Assembly: GCA_943138885.2 (NCBI GenBank) | Contig: OW964552.2 | Coordinates: 20,414,390 to 20,478,389, forward strand | Direction: 5' to 3' | Length of the DNA stretch: 64,000 bases | From: Tholera decimalis | Taxonomy: Eukaryota > Arthropoda > Insecta > Lepidoptera > Noctuidae | Part shown: piece by piece, positions 24,201-35,540 of the stretch | Layout: every line of letters begins with the position of its first letter | Position numbering within the stretch: position 1 is the stretch's first letter | Made by a program: the position numbers and the translations under genes | Notes under the pieces: model-generated | What the model saw: the letters and a program-made list of their open reading frames with translations, nothing else | Database searches by the model: none | What the model was told of the DNA's origin: nothing

Positions 24201-26030
24201 CTCATTGTCAGTTATTCTCTCAATAATCTCAGAATTATGCCTTTTGTCAAACTCACAGGATGCTGCAAGGATCATGAGAGCTCTCTTCAGTGGCATAGAA
24301 GGTGTTTTATGACAAAAGTAGAAATACATCTGAGTTGTGTCTAATAACACTTGCTCCCCTGAAAAGCGTATGGATCTATACCACCAGGTCCCAACCTGAA
24401 AATATATAAACATAATTATATTTTTTGCCCTGCAATGAATCAATAATGGATACTATTCATTGTAGAAAGTGGTGGTAGCCCAGTGGTTAAGGGTTGTTGG
24501 ACCCTATAAGTTGCAGACCTTATGAGTTGCAGGTTGTAGATTAGAACTTAGACAAGTTCAAACCATACTTCACACAACACTTTGTGTAATATCAATATAA
24601 TAACCACTGTTCTCAAATCAGTGATAGACAACATTGAAAATAAACCAGCATGTCCCAGATACAAATATTCAAAGAGATTTGACATCCCACCACACATTTG
24701 CCCCACCTGCATTCACTCTCATCTCATGAGGAGGCCTGTGTCTCAGCAGTAGGAATAATTTTTATTATACTGACCCAGCGAACTTTGCACCTCTATTTGT
24801 TTTTATTTTCAATACTTTCTCACATTTTAAACCTTCCCTGTATGAGAGCGAACATAGCACAAAAATTATTAATGAAATTGGTCCAGCTATTCTAGATTCT
24901 GAAGCAAGACTAACAAACAGAAATTGATTTATATATATATAAAAAGATTTATTATATGAGTACCAAACTAAAAAAGGAAACTACTTACAGCTGTTGGTAG
25001 TGCAACCATAAACACCAGAGCATATAGGCCAAGTACCCATACACTGTTCTCTTTCTCTACAATCCAGCTAGGAAGAGCAATACCGAAGCTCATAGCTCCA
25101 GGGCCATCAGGATTACCATATTTCTCCCAGTTTCTACGAGCCTCATCATCTGTGAGTGCCTGAAAAGGGACAAAAAGTTCAAGTGTTCTTAGCTTTATAC
25201 AATTCAAGACTAAATAATGTACCAAAATAAACCATTCTACCAAAATGATGACTGGTTTATGTAAGAATTATGATAATTATCATAAAATTAAAATATATTT
25301 ACAATATGTTTAATGAAAATATCATTTGCTCACCTGATAAGCTTTTGTCAGCCTCATAAATGCTTTTTCATCACCAGTCTCTTTGTCAGGGTGAAGGATC
25401 AGTGATTGTTTACGGTATGATTTTTTAATCTCTGCCTGTGTAGCACCCGGTGGCAGGCCCAATATGTCATAAGGGTCAAAATTGGACATTTCGTAGTCAA
25501 ACTGTGACACTTTGTATGCCAAGAATCCAAGTAGTACCCATCCCGAAATAATAGCTAGCTTTATAAAGAAGTTTTTTACACCCTTGTAAGGTTGTGATTG
25601 TTCTATTATGATCTGTTTGTTTACACAATTTGGACACTGACATAGTTCTGCACGTTTTGCTGGATCTAAAAATGTTAAAGTTCATTACATATTCTTTCCT
25701 CTTAGTGTTTAACAGGGTTTTACCATAGGCGACATTAAGCCGCATCGTCATCGGTAAATTACTGACATAACGGTTATTAAGTTATTTTACGAAAGTAGGG
25801 TTCCCATAAATTTATAACGAAACATGTAAAAACAACACACATTCAACTATTAATTTATAAATGGGACAATATATCATTTTCGCACTACAAAACATGAATA
25901 CCTTACCTTCTTTCCTTTTTCTTGGCCAATAGTAAAATGTTGCAGGTACAAGTATCAAAGCAAGGAAAGAAAGAACAAAGTAAAAGAATGTAGATCCACT
26001 TTCATCATATTCGAATTTTTGGCCACCCAT
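18206..26030 (-). CDS. Sec63: Translocation protein SEC63 homologue (partial, exons 1-7)
   Basis: SEC63 is an ER membrane J-protein that recruits BiP to the Sec61 translocon. Exons: 26030..25907, 25665..25334, 25159..24989, 24395..24189, 23591..23363, 20446..20153, 18335..18206. All junctions are GT-AG and phases join without a break (495 codons plus 2 bases). Seen: N-terminal MGGQKFEYDESGSTFFYF, three hydrophobic segments (about residues 14-35, 68-90, 190-212), and between the second and third a DnaJ domain with HPD in LILHPDKETGDE. The Brl/SEC63 region follows with IENCMKLSPM and VTAGAIVTVTV. The family is usually about 750 residues; the second half of the Brl region and the acidic tail are not found, so the gene probably continues past position 1. 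Introns 5 and 6 are swollen by repeats. The start lies about 0.7 kb from the divergent THAP gene. Confidence 0.93.
18430..18585. repeat. Moth interspersed repeat (CAACTATGTTGG type), in Sec63 intron 6
   Basis: Contains TTCTCAACTATGTTGGAGTA, TCCAGTCTAACCGG and GCAGCTGAGTACTAGTG, a combination very common in lepidopteran introns. A related copy is at 59446..59660. No coding function. Confidence 0.6.
18590..20152. other. Rest of Sec63 intron 6
   Basis: No gene is recognised. An inverted repeat near 19622..19680 (GAGAAAGTGACCGATTACCG and a partial complement) and two meaningless short frames are the only structures seen. Confidence 0.4.
20528..21285 (-). repeat. ACCGACTTC-family repeat, copy D, in Sec63 intron 5
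   Basis: Begins TTTTTAACCGACTTAAAAAA and ends with the head hairpin at 21120..21280. A short duplicated inverted stretch at 20800..20850 (CCATTTGGCGAAGTGGAACT and its complement) marks a local rearrangement. Confidence 0.75.
21371..21535 (-). mobile_element. Lep1-type Helitron-like fragment
   Basis: Read on the minus strand, ends in GAAGTTGCGGGCAGCAGCTAG followed by T. The internal ATCCCGATCCCGTGGGAATT stretch is typical of the family. Confidence 0.7.
21862..22105 (+). mobile_element. tRNA-derived SINE
   Basis: The tRNA-like head has an A box in TGGTATAGTGGTCAGTGGCC and a B box in GGGTTCGATTCCCACC. It is followed by TGTTTGTGTGATGAGCAC and a tail with CACAAGCTCTGTTTAGTTTG, GGGACTAGATGG. This layout is that of a widespread lepidopteran SINE transcribed by Pol III and mobilised by LINEs. 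It is not a functional tRNA gene. Confidence 0.8.
22289..22478 (-). mobile_element. Lep1-type Helitron-like element, nearly complete
   Basis: Plus-strand reading starts CTAGCAGTCGCGCGGG and ends CAGCTTTATAATATTAGTG, that is, both characteristic Lep1 termini in inverse orientation. It lies in Sec63 intron 5. Confidence 0.8.
22533..22695 (-). mobile_element. Lep1-type Helitron-like fragment
   Basis: Contains CTAGCTGTGCTGCAACTTTG at the CTAG end and ATCCCGATCCCGTGGGAATT inside. The other end is missing. Confidence 0.7.
23195..23300. repeat. Two adjacent hairpins in Sec63 intron 5
   Basis: AGTAGTTAGGAAACATC pairs imperfectly with GTGTTTCCTAACTGACTACT. Directly after it, TTTTTGTAAATGTAAT pairs perfectly with ATTACATTTACAAAAA around a 2-base loop. 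Probably a tiny fold-back element just upstream of the exon 5 donor. Confidence 0.6.
24465..24760 (+). mobile_element. SINE-like repeat in Sec63 intron 3
   Basis: Begins GTGGTAGCCCAGTGGTTAAG, an A-box-like start, and ends near GAGGAGGCCTGTGTCTCAGC, a moth SINE/LINE end signature. Diverged from consensus. Confidence 0.5.
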
Positions 26031-26738
26031 TGTTAATTTTTAATACATTGAGAATGAAAAATCATTACACGCTACTGCTACACAAGTATGATTGGTAGGT
26101 AGACGTGTCATTAGGAGACGGGTCGGTGTGGAATGTTTTTGACATTTTCATTTAACAGAATTGCACGAAATAAAAATTGAATTATATTTCAGAAATCTTT
26201 TGCATTAAATACCGCTAGATAAATTAAATTAATATGTTTGATGCACGATATCATTTAAGAATTGTTGACAGGCATACAAAATCTCCTTTTCCAAGTAGGT
26301 AGTTCAAAGCATTAAATGTAAAATTGCAAAACAGTCGATAAAAACAGAAAATTTGATGGTACAGCACTAAAGAAATGTCACATTTTGGAAAAAAAGAGGA
26401 CATGGCATAAACATTCTATACGAACAGTTGTTATAGGAATATGATGCATTTCGACGGCATGTTACTGATATATCGGCATCTCTTTTTAACTTGTGAGAGT
26501 AATCATATGTAAAAAAGAACAACATTAGTTTTATCATTGCCAAAAATGGCAACATAACTTTAGTGATGTCGCAAAATACCTAACTGCGGCCGGCCGCCAT
26601 GTTTTGTCACAGCCAACAACAAGTACATCACTTGTCATCGCGACTTGCTTGTTTCAGTGTTTTTAAGAAAATTTGGTGATAATAGGCGAAAATTGTGCTT
26701 GTTTATAGTGTTTGAACTTGCATAATACTGCATTTATC
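26031..26738. promoter_or_regulatory. Shared divergent promoter region of Sec63 and the THAP gene
   Basis: Seven hundred bases separate two outward-facing start codons. A small GC-rich patch (GCGGCCGGCCGCCATG) lies at 26586..26600, close to the THAP start. No TATA box stands out. That both genes are driven from here follows from the geometry and is inference. Confidence 0.5.
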
Positions 26739-28253
26739 ATGGGTAGGTGCAGTGTGTTAGGCTGCCGCATGAAAAGCAACAAAAACATCCCAATAAAACG
26801 TTGCACAGGTAAGTAACCGAATTCATTCAAAATATCTTGTTTTTTTTCTATTATTTTGAAAGATTTTGCTATTTTTGTGAAAGTTTATAAAGATACACTT
26901 GCTTTTCTGTAATTATTTACTGTTTTACTGTTGATATTATGTGATTTTTAAGCAAATCATTTGTTAGTAAACAGAGAGTTAGAGTTACGGTTCGGAATTT
27001 TCAATTTATCGATAAAACATATCGACAGGTGAATATTATTTAACTCGATTTCTTTTTATGATTTTAGATTGTCGACATGTAAAGAAAGAAAAGAACAGTG
27101 CCTGTATATACTTGGGATTGAAAATTTGAATACTACAACCAAGCATATTTTTATTTGTTCCCTGCATTTTGAAGATAAATGTTTTAACCGAAATTTAAAT
27201 ATAACAAGACTGCGCGATGATGCTTTGCCTTCAAGTGAATTATTGGTAAGTTTTGAAAATAGACAAGTTTATTGTGTTTACCTACTTACTGACAAGTAAC
27301 CAATCCAAACCAGTTGATGGAGAGAGAGGAGGGACGAGAAGCATGTCAGCAACAGCAGTGCTATATTGCTGAAATACTGGTATAAAGTTTCAGGTTTAAA
27401 TACACATCAGTCAGAATAAATAGATAACTTTTTTTTCTGAAAATTATAAAACATCCTTAAAATTCTCGTACAGACTGAATCAAAACCTAATATAAGTTAT
27501 ATGGTTTTAATTATCCACCTCCTCACACAGATTAAGACACATATACCTGCACTATTTTTACTCCTGATATAGTCATAGCAAAAGGAGATGGATAATGATT
27601 AATTTTTGAAAATGATACATACATATATCAGGTTATAAAATGTTGTGTCTATGTTAAAATGCAAGCTAAACAAATGTGAGCGTGAGTTAGTGATTAAATT
27701 CGCAATGTAAATATTATTAAACATTTATGGTTATTCTTTGTATAGTTACCAGCACAATTTGACGAGTGTGAGGAACAACGATCTGTTCCTCGCAGGGTGT
27801 TGGAAGAGAAACCTGTTTGCAGCACTTCTAACAATGCAGATGTAAGTGTAATATTTCATAATAATTATGTTCCTTATGGTAATTACCATGCTATCTTGAC
27901 TTTTAAATACAAACTTACTCAATGTAAAAAATTGTTGTTATTTCTTTACAGTTACCAGCCCAATTTAATGAATGTGAGGCACAACATTTTTTTCTCACAA
28001 AACACTGGAAGAGGAGCCTGTCTGCAGCACTTCTAGCTATGCAGATGTAAGTGTTCTATTCTATAATATGTTACTGTATGTACTGTGGGCAGCGTAACTG
28101 GTAATTTCAAATTAATTTACGGCAAAAACTTGAACGAAGTTGCAGAAAACTAGAAGTTAATTCGTTTTTTTTTTGTTTCAGGATAAAGCGCTTGAAATTA
28201 TTCAAAAATTAAAATCAAAATGTGAATATCGGAAGAAAAAAAATAAAACATGA
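26739..28253 (+). CDS. THAP-domain protein, probably frame-broken (pseudogene or unusual splicing)
   Basis: THAP domains are C2CH zinc-binding DNA-binding domains shared with P-element transposase. Exons 26739..26808, 27068..27245, 27746..27841, optional 27952..28046, and 28182..28253, all with GT-AG borders. Exon 1 gives MGRCSVLGC (first Cys pair); exon 2 gives ICSLHF (Cys-His pair) and LRDDALPS, like the AVPT block. The usual tryptophan is absent. Exons 2, 3 and 5 join in phase 0, ending in a basic tail LEIIQKLKSKCEYRKKKNKT. The exon 1 to 2 junction is off by one base in the only frame that gives the THAP motif, so the product fails unless another splice site is used. Exon 27952..28046 is a diverged copy of exon 27746..27841. 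Confidence 0.65.
27952..28046 (+). pseudogene. Duplicated THAP-gene exon with a 1-base deletion
   Basis: About 80% identical to the exon at 27746..27841, with its own acceptor (CTTTACAG) and donor (GATGTAAGTG). It is 95 instead of 96 bases, so its inclusion would shift the last exon into a frame that stops within about a dozen codons. It starts with the same LPAQF as its twin. Tandem exon duplication followed by decay or by alternative use is the simplest reading. Confidence 0.7.
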
Positions 28254-28289
28254 AAAAGTGAGAAGACAGAGTAAGAAAATCCAGACTAT

Positions 28290-28395
28290 AATCTACATCT
28301 GTGCCAAATTTCATAAAAATCCGTTCAGCCGTGATTGAGTAACAAATATCCATCCATACAAACAAACTTTCGCACTTATAATAATATTAATAAGT
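28290..28395 (-). mobile_element. Lep1-like Helitron fragment
   Basis: ATCCGTTCAGCCGTGATTGA, AAACAAACTTTCGCACTTAT and the ATAATATTAA end are the 5' part of this family in inverse orientation. The CTAG end is missing. Confidence 0.55.
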
Positions 28396-29660
28396 AAGGA
28401 TTGTGTGGTTTGTATTTTTTTTTTGTTTTTTGTTTGTTCAACATGCTCATGTTTTATTAATGTGTATATTTGTATAAAATTTGCGCAACGTGCTCTTATT
28501 TGATTATTGTGTATACATATTTGTATTTTAGAACTTAAGTATGACTGGGATAAACGGCTTTTATAGTTTTCAATAAATCTGTGTAAAATGATAATTTTTG
28601 TTTTATTATGAATGATCGAGCCATGTAGTAGTACTTAAATAAAAAAAATAATGTTAAGTTATATTATTAGTTAATAAAAATAAGTATAGTCTGACAAACG
28701 ATGAAAACAAACCGTATTTTGTATTTATTTATTCTTTTCATTGGTAATTATAGACCTTAGGTACAGGTACTGCAGTCGTGGTATGCTAATCAGTAATAGT
28801 GATACTCTAATAAGGCTCCTACACATATGCCCCGGCACAAGTCGCAGAAACTAGAAGTCCGCACGAAACTCAATCTTAATTCCAAGCGCTAAGTAACCCT
28901 GAGCCGCGCGCGGCATCCTCCCCAGCCGGCGGCACTGTGTGTAGGAGGTTTTTTACTCGCACCCACTATGTTGAGCGTGGTCGCCACAGTTGTTCTGGCC
29001 GCAATTTCGGTCGCATACTACGCTCACAGGAAAAAGCGAGCAATGAACACAGCGATCACAAGGCTACAGTTTTTTATTCGTGATCGCCGCGGTTTCAACT
29101 GGGAATAAATGGGATAGACATACCACATCATAGTAAAATTTGTTTTATTATGAACATACCTGTACAAGTACAGAATACAGATAGTTAATTTAATTGCAGT
29201 AGCATCTATTCAGTATCCACGTGCCCTGCCTGCCATGTAAAGTGACACTCTTCGAGCGTGTGCGTTTTTATAGCTCACATTACCACGTAGATAAAATTGA
29301 AGAAAGCTAAAAAAAACGTGTGCATCTGGATTGGGGGCCTATTTTTTTAATCCTTGCGAAACGAAATAAGACTTATAGGGAAATTAGTTAAAAATAGTAA
29401 AAACTTACAGCAAAGGGCCATGAATTTCTTAAACGTTAAACTCATTTTCGACAATTTTGAATTCTGTAAGCACCGTGCAATTCAACTATCGATGTTATAA
29501 TGCGCGCAGCTCTACGGCAAGCCGCCATCTTTGTGCCAGACTCACAATTGGTATGCACACTTTTTTCGTAGGTATTTCATGTCTATTCTTTTTTCCTTAG
29601 TCTGAGAATTTTTTTGTTCTTTTGTGCAGTGCTCAGACTAAAGTAGGGTTGGTTTCATTA
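28396..29660. other. No confirmed gene; TIR-like pair and small frame
   Basis: GGCTCCTACACA at 28814 and TGTGTGTAGGAGG at 28937 look like terminal inverted repeats of a Harbinger-like fragment. Just outside, 28968..29108 is a 46-codon frame with a hydrophobic start and basic second half that I cannot assign. The remainder is AT-rich. Confidence 0.35.
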
Positions 29661-29716
29661 GTCTGAGGTGCAGTGTTATACCTTTTTTTTTTCTGGTTGG
29701 GACTATCATCGAATGG

Positions 29717-30005
29717 TGCAGTGTTATACCTACGATACCGGTTTGTTGTATCATAACTTGTTACCCGACTGCGCGACGCAAAGGAGGGTAAAGTATTTCA
29801 CAGGCTATGTATGTATGTATGTACGTGTAGGGCGTTATACAGGCAAAACGCGTGGGCTGATTTGAATAATTCTCACGTTAGTTAATTTGTCTTAACCATG
29901 CGAGTGTCACAAGAAATAGAATAGTTAATTATAAAAAATCGGCAAACTATATCAAACATCGTTGGGGTTATCGTTAAATAGGTCTTTTTTATAAAGAGAA
30001 CTAGC
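29717..30005. repeat. Interspersed repeat, copy 2 (partner at 1085..1375)
   Basis: Starts with the same GTGCAGTGTTATACCTACGA. Preceded by a T-rich stretch and a partial direct repeat of GCAGTGTTATACC at 29670. Confidence 0.7.
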
Positions 30006-30389
30006 AACGTGGGTATTATTCACATTATTAGCAATCTTGTTGAACCCTCCAACTCCAGAGGCGGCGTAAGGCATGGGCGATGTGTGTTGGCTATCGCCTA
30101 CGGCCACGAGGTGCAAAGGGCCTCAGCCGAAAATAAATGTTAAAAAGTATGGAAAATCGAAAAAAATCATGATTTGAGTAATACTATGGGGCAAGAAAGA
30201 CTCAGCTTTGGCAGTTTTATCTATTGAAGCAGGTATAGCGCTTATGATAAATTACGAACCAATCATTAAGGAGTTCAGTATGAGGGCTGAGTCACACACT
30301 TCCGTAGGAGAGTACGCCTTTGCGAATCCCTACACATGGCCACTGGGTGGTGCTAATCAGGTGACATCAAACTGGTAGTAGTTTCACTC

Positions 30390-32955
30390 TTGCAAATTAT
30401 GAAAGTAAATAAAATGAGCAAAGTTAAAAAGTGGCTGTACTCCCTCTCTCTCAAAGTGCACCTCAATAATATTCGAGGTCTGCCCTCAAATCTCGTCGCA
30501 GTCCACTACCACCACCAAAACCGGCTATTTTGTTTCTTTCGGAGACGTAGATCAGATGTGTCGTATCTTTCATACCCAGGGTTTACCTTGGAGCACAACT
30601 TTAAACCACGTGCGGGTGTCTGTACTTACGCCCGCGACGACATCTGCTATCGGTGTCTCCGCAACCTTGAGGACTCCAGGTTCTCAACGCTTTGGGCTCT
30701 GGTGGATACGGGCATGGACAAAATTATTTATGGCTGTGTCTACCGCTCGCACAGCGAGGATAGAACCAGGCTCACACAGTACATCAGTGAAGCGGCAGAT
30801 GTGGCCCAGCAGCGGTACCCTTCAGTTCAGTTCGTTTTACTGGGGGACTTTAATGCCCATCACCAGGAGTGGCCCTTCCCAAACCAGTGCACGGATCATG
30901 CTGGGCGAGAGATGCACAATCTTGCGCTTACATTAAATCTCACTCAGCTGGTCCAGGGAGCAACGAAGGTGCGGGATGTTGAGTCGCAAACAACTAATTG
31001 CTTGGAGCATCTGCTGACTACAGATCCAGACCGCTACTCGGTAATGATATTTAGGTAGTTCCGACCACTGTCTGGTGAAGTCTGTATCCGTCTATTCCCT
31101 ACCCGATCCCAGTCTTAAAGGCACTCGATGGGTTTGGCGATACAAGTCAGCGGATTGGGATGGCATGCAATTATTCTTTGTTTGTTATACTTGGTAACCA
31201 ACTTGCTTCTCTTCAAATGATTCATCGTCGTGCGCAGACACCGTGGCGGATGTTTTGCGACAGGGAGTACTACATTCCATTCTCTGACCTAACAATGTCC
31301 GGCAAAGCTTGACATTGGTTTGGCGCCGAATGTGATCGCGCTGAAGCGCTTAAACACGCGGCGTACCTAGCTTGAGTCGATGCTGGAAACTGCAAAGCAA
31401 ATGACATGGATCAGAAGAGAGCGTTCAACGGGGCTGCCAAGTCCTGCAAGAAGATTTTGCGGAGGGCTCGGTTCGACCACGTTAGTCGAATTGGGAACAA
31501 ACTTGCTTCATACCCTGCTGGCAGCAATGCGTTATAGTCTCAGGTGAAATCGGTCTAATCGAACTTCTGTCACCCCTCACCCTGTTCAAACCTGACGGGT
31601 CTCTAGCCCACTCCGCTGAGGAAAAGCAAAATTCTTTGCCGCTCTTTTTGCGGAGTCTTCACGTCTGGATAGTAGTGGCGCTCACCCTCCTGATGCTCCT
31701 AATGGATGCGAGACGTGTATGTCGGACATTCGCTTCCATCAGAAGGACGTCCGTAGAGTGCTGCATAACCTCGATGTGAACAAAGTTAGTGGCCCCGACG
31801 GGATAACAGCAATTGTGCTTAGAACTTGTGTGCCTGAACTGTCTCCAATCTTGACGCACCTGTTTCTACTTTCGCTTGAAACTGGAAAGTTGCCGAAAGA
31901 ATGGAAGCTGGCTAACGTGCAGCCTGTGCCTAAAAATGGCAGTCGTGCTGACCCGGCCATCTACAGGTATATTTCAATCACGTCCATAGTCTGTAAGATT
32001 ATGGAGCGTGTACTTAATAGTAAGCTCCTGGCATACCTAGAAGCTTACGATATCTTCAGTAACCGACAATACGGCTTCCACAAAAACCGGTCTACTGGGG
32101 ATTGTCTTGCATATGCTATTCATATCTAAAGTGAGGCCATTGAGAAACACGGGGAAGCACTTGCACTCCCTTGACATCTCCAAGGCCTTTGACCGGGTCT
32201 GGCACGATAGCCTTATTGCTAAGCTTCCTTCTTTCGGTTTACCCACTCAACCTTGCATTTGGATTTAAGACTTCCTGAGAGATCGGCACTTTCGAGTGGT
32301 CATTGATGGCTGCTCGTCTGGCCAATTGGCAATTAATTTCGGGGTCCCTCAGGGGTCGGTCCTCTCAGAAACTTTATTCTTGCTGCACATTAATGATTTG
32401 CTTATCCCCTGTACCTTTGGGTATACAGACGACAGCACAGTTGCTGAGAGATATGTGTCCAGCGCGCGTGCTGGTGGGTCGCACATAATTCTCTCCGTGA
32501 GGACATGGTTGGGTGCTTGAACTTGTCGTTGTTGAGAACATCAGTACGCTCGGGGTGACCACGGCGTGGCTGCGGGCGCGCTTGGCGGAGCAACGACGAG
32601 CGAGCGGCGGTCGGCACAACCACTGCGTCATCATCTGCCTTACTAAACGCGCACTCTTGTTATTTCGCTATCTAATTTCTTTATTTGATATATCTGCTTG
32701 TTATAACCATAAGAAAGAGACCTAAAGACTCATTGAACATCGACGACGAGTTGCTAGTCTATCGGTTACATTTCGGGGAGTGTGCGATGGAATGACACAA
32801 TCTAATTCCACCAACCCCGTTCCATCATTGCATTACAATACAAACGGCGATGCGCCATCGTTACATGGTGGACATCCCATCCATATGTACAAAACGTTTT
32901 GGGAATACTTTCATTATGCGTACGGCTAAGGAGTGGAATTCCCTGCCGGAGTAAA
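30390..32955 (+). mobile_element. Decayed jockey/CR1-group LINE (endonuclease and reverse transcriptase)
   Basis: Non-LTR retrotransposons encode an APE-type endonuclease and a reverse transcriptase. 30390..31058 is the endonuclease: IRGLPSN near the start, LLGDFNAHHQEW in the middle. A broken SSDHCLV follows at 31060. 31719..32129 is the RT: VSGPDGI, KEWKLANVQPVPK, NRQYGFHKNRST. 32330..32420 holds GVPQGSVLSETLF and the active-site box as YTDDS instead of YADD. Then follow C-terminal pieces at 32500..32950 (LHFGECAMEL, RTAKEWNSL). Frameshifts and stops separate all parts, and about 240 codons between SLREDMV and SLEHRRR are deleted relative to 48302..49190. Inactive. Confidence 0.85.
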
Positions 32956-32974
32956 AAATAACCAGCTTTTGAAT

Positions 32975-33765
32975 TTATATAAAGCACAGGTCCATTCCTG
33001 TATGGAGTATTGCAGTCACTTTTGGGATGGCTCAGCTAGCTGCACTTGACTCGATCGAACGCAGAGCTAAAAGGCTCATAGGTGACGAGGTTCTGGCAGG
33101 CAAGCTTCACAGCCTGGCTCACCGGCGAAACGTTGCATGCCCAGGACCGCGCTGACCTAAGACAGCGCCTGTGTGCAAAATCTATGAAACGCCTAAGATT
33201 TTTTCCACAGTCGTGAGTATTGTCTTGGGGTCTCCAAAGACAATACTCACGCCTGTGGTTTAACTTTTCACTGTTTGTACCTACTCAATTATAAAAAATA
33301 ATATGTTGTAGTCTTACAAAAATAATTTTAATAATTAATGCTGGCATTACATCCGGCGCCCCTTCTGCTTTGGCGCCTGTGTGCGCCGCACACTTCGCAC
33401 ATAGGGACGGCTCGGCCCTGTGCTTGCCTGTCTATCTTCTAGAGATTGTACTTCGGAGAGTGTGCGCAGGAGCTGCACGACCTAATCCCTTCATTCCCCT
33501 TTTACTACCGGTCTACCAAACGTACCGCAGGATACCATCCACACTTGGTCGATATACCGTCTTGTCGTACTGAGCGCTTTTCTTAAACATTCATTGTGCG
33601 CACAGCCAAGGTGTGGAACACTCTGCCGGCTTCTGTGTTCCCTGCCACATATGACCCGTCAGCCTTTAAAGCAAGAGTGAATAGGCATTTTCTGGGCTTG
33701 CTCGTTCGATCGTAGACCTCATCTTACACTTACCATCAGGTGTGATCTAGGTCAAGAGCGGGCTC
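32975..33765 (+). mobile_element. 3' end of a second, related LINE, itself interrupted
   Basis: 32985..33140 reads CMEYCSH and LDSIERRAKRLIG; 33430..33715 reads YFGECAQELHDLIP and RTAKVWNTLP and ends in FKARVNRHFLG and a stop, followed by ACTTACCATCAGGTGTGA and a short A tail. The two halves are separated by about 280 unrelated bases that include a hairpin (33207..33258). Confidence 0.7.
33207..33258. repeat. Hairpin, about 21-bp stem
   Basis: CCACAGTCGTGAGTATTGTC pairs with GACAATACTCACGCCTGTGG with one mismatch over a short loop. It is part of the insertion that splits the LINE end. Confidence 0.7.
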
Positions 33766-33774
33766 ATTCGTAAT

Positions 33775-34446
33775 AAAAAAAACCGACTTCCCAAAACAAA
33801 ACACTGCAAAGTGAAAAAAACTTACATTTCGGTAGTCAGGTGTCTTTAGTTTTGTACATATTTTCGTTTTTGACACCGCCTTCCGAATATAAGTTATTTT
33901 TAATTTTGCAGTGTTTTTTTTTTGGAAAGTCGGTTTTACGTTTTGGTAAAAAGGTTTTTATCTTTCCTTATTACCTTTTGGAAAATATTTCTTTTCCCTA
34001 TGAAGAGTTGTTAATTTTTGAGGAGTGCTCTTGGTACTTCACCATCAGCTCCTCATCACTATACGCATTGTGACGAGCAAAAAGTGTTTTACAAGCTTAT
34101 CCATGTAATCGAATCGCAACCAGTGAAATACTTATTATTAAGTAGTTCTAGTAGCCATCTGTGGTCTTCATCGTCAGTTCCACTTCACCAAATGGTGCTT
34201 TTCGAGAGCAACAGCACAAGTCACTATGAAAGTTACCCAAATCACTATAGTTCCCTCGATTTCTCTAGATTTCCAATATCAGATCCTGACTTCATGACAA
34301 TGGGACCAATTAGAAAGTATACCCTCTCAAACAAAAAAAGAATTTTCCAAAACAGTCAAGCCGTCTTCGAGTTATGAGGCAACATACATAAAAAAAGTTC
34401 AAGACGAACTGAGAACCTTCTCCTTTTTTTGAAGTCGGTTAAAAAG
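33775..34446 (+). repeat. ACCGACTTC-family repeat, copy E
   Basis: The head hairpin has diverged arms (ACCGACTTCCCAAAACAAAA and complement to 33940). Body and GAAGTCGGTTAAAAAG end are as in the other copies. It follows the LINE A tail directly. Confidence 0.75.
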
Positions 34447-34874
34447 TAGAAATTTATGTCATTAATTTTTTTTCATCTTTCTTTAATGATCCAAAGAAGT
34501 TTAAGTAAAAGAGGTTTGTTTCTTAATTAATTCAATTTTATTCAATTCAATTCAATATATTTATTTCAGATGATTCCATAGTTTTTTGTTAGTAACATGT
34601 GAACTTATAACCTAGTGTTAGTATTAGCCTAATAACAACTTATAACTAAATTAAATTATACATCTAAGCTGTGTGGGACACGCCGACCCTGGGGTATGTT
34701 GATGTTAATAAAACAACTGTTTATTTTCAAGGCATTCTTTATTTTATATTCCCTTCTTCTTGCACCATCGTGAAGCCAGAGGGCCTCGCCAAAAGTATCT
34801 GGCCCACATTAAGTTTAGGTCTTGCGCCGCCATTGTCCACCTCCGCTAAATATCCTTATGTTTGGAGTGGGTTC
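34447..34874. other. No gene recognised
   Basis: Contains a short (TTCAA)n stretch near 34530 and a 72-codon frame (34671..34889) with no known motif. The text CAAGGCATTCTTTATTTTAT suggests the border of another repeat. Confidence 0.35.
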
Positions 34875-35522
34875 ACGCCAATTGTGTAATGGAAGGGGTT
34901 CGAACTCATGATCTCTCGATCACAAGTCGAGTTTTTTCCTCTATTTTTCATTTAAAGCAATCGCTTAGGATATATAAGTTTTAAAACGGATCATTGCCAT
35001 ATTCAGGTTGCAGTTTTTTTTTCTTTCAAACCCATTGAGTCAAAAATAAAGGGTTTTACGAGAGGATAACAAATAAACATATGATTTATTTCTATAAAAC
35101 TAAATAGATATTTAAAATCATATAAAAAGACTGAAAAATCGTAATACTAAAGAAAGAATAAAGTTGGAATTATTCCTTCTACTTTGACTTATAATATTGT
35201 TTTATGATAACTTCATAGGCTAGCTAATGTTGGGTTACCTTCACTCGGTGAAGGTGGTGATGATTTTATTGGCTTAACCCTCTGATGATGCTGCCGTTTA
35301 TATTGTGCTGGGCTGTAATTATACATTGGGCGTTTCTTCATTGGCCGGCCCCGCCCGGCACCGATAACGACAACGACGTCAATGGACGCTTAATTCTATG
35401 AAATTGTAGAGAGCAGGGTCTCATTGGCACAGCCCGACACCGACATCAACTGCAAGGGGCGACCTTAGCTGTGATGTATTTAACTTCTAATTTATTTACA
35501 AAAGGTCTATATTGTATTCTAC
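34875..35522 (-). repeat. Interspersed repeat with tRNA-like head, copy 2
   Basis: Matches 1436..2095 nearly base for base in its second half, with a shorter GGCCC tract. It shows the ATTGTATT site (35511..35518) that is occupied by the hAT in copy 1, though the following bases differ. Confidence 0.65.
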
Positions 35523-35540
35523 TTTTAAAGTTAAAGTCTC

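Noticed and set aside
28968..29108. 46-codon ORF with hydrophobic start, considered as a micropeptide
   Set aside because: No homologue recognised, no splice or promoter context, and it lies beside TIR-like repeats; kept only as a note in the region entry.
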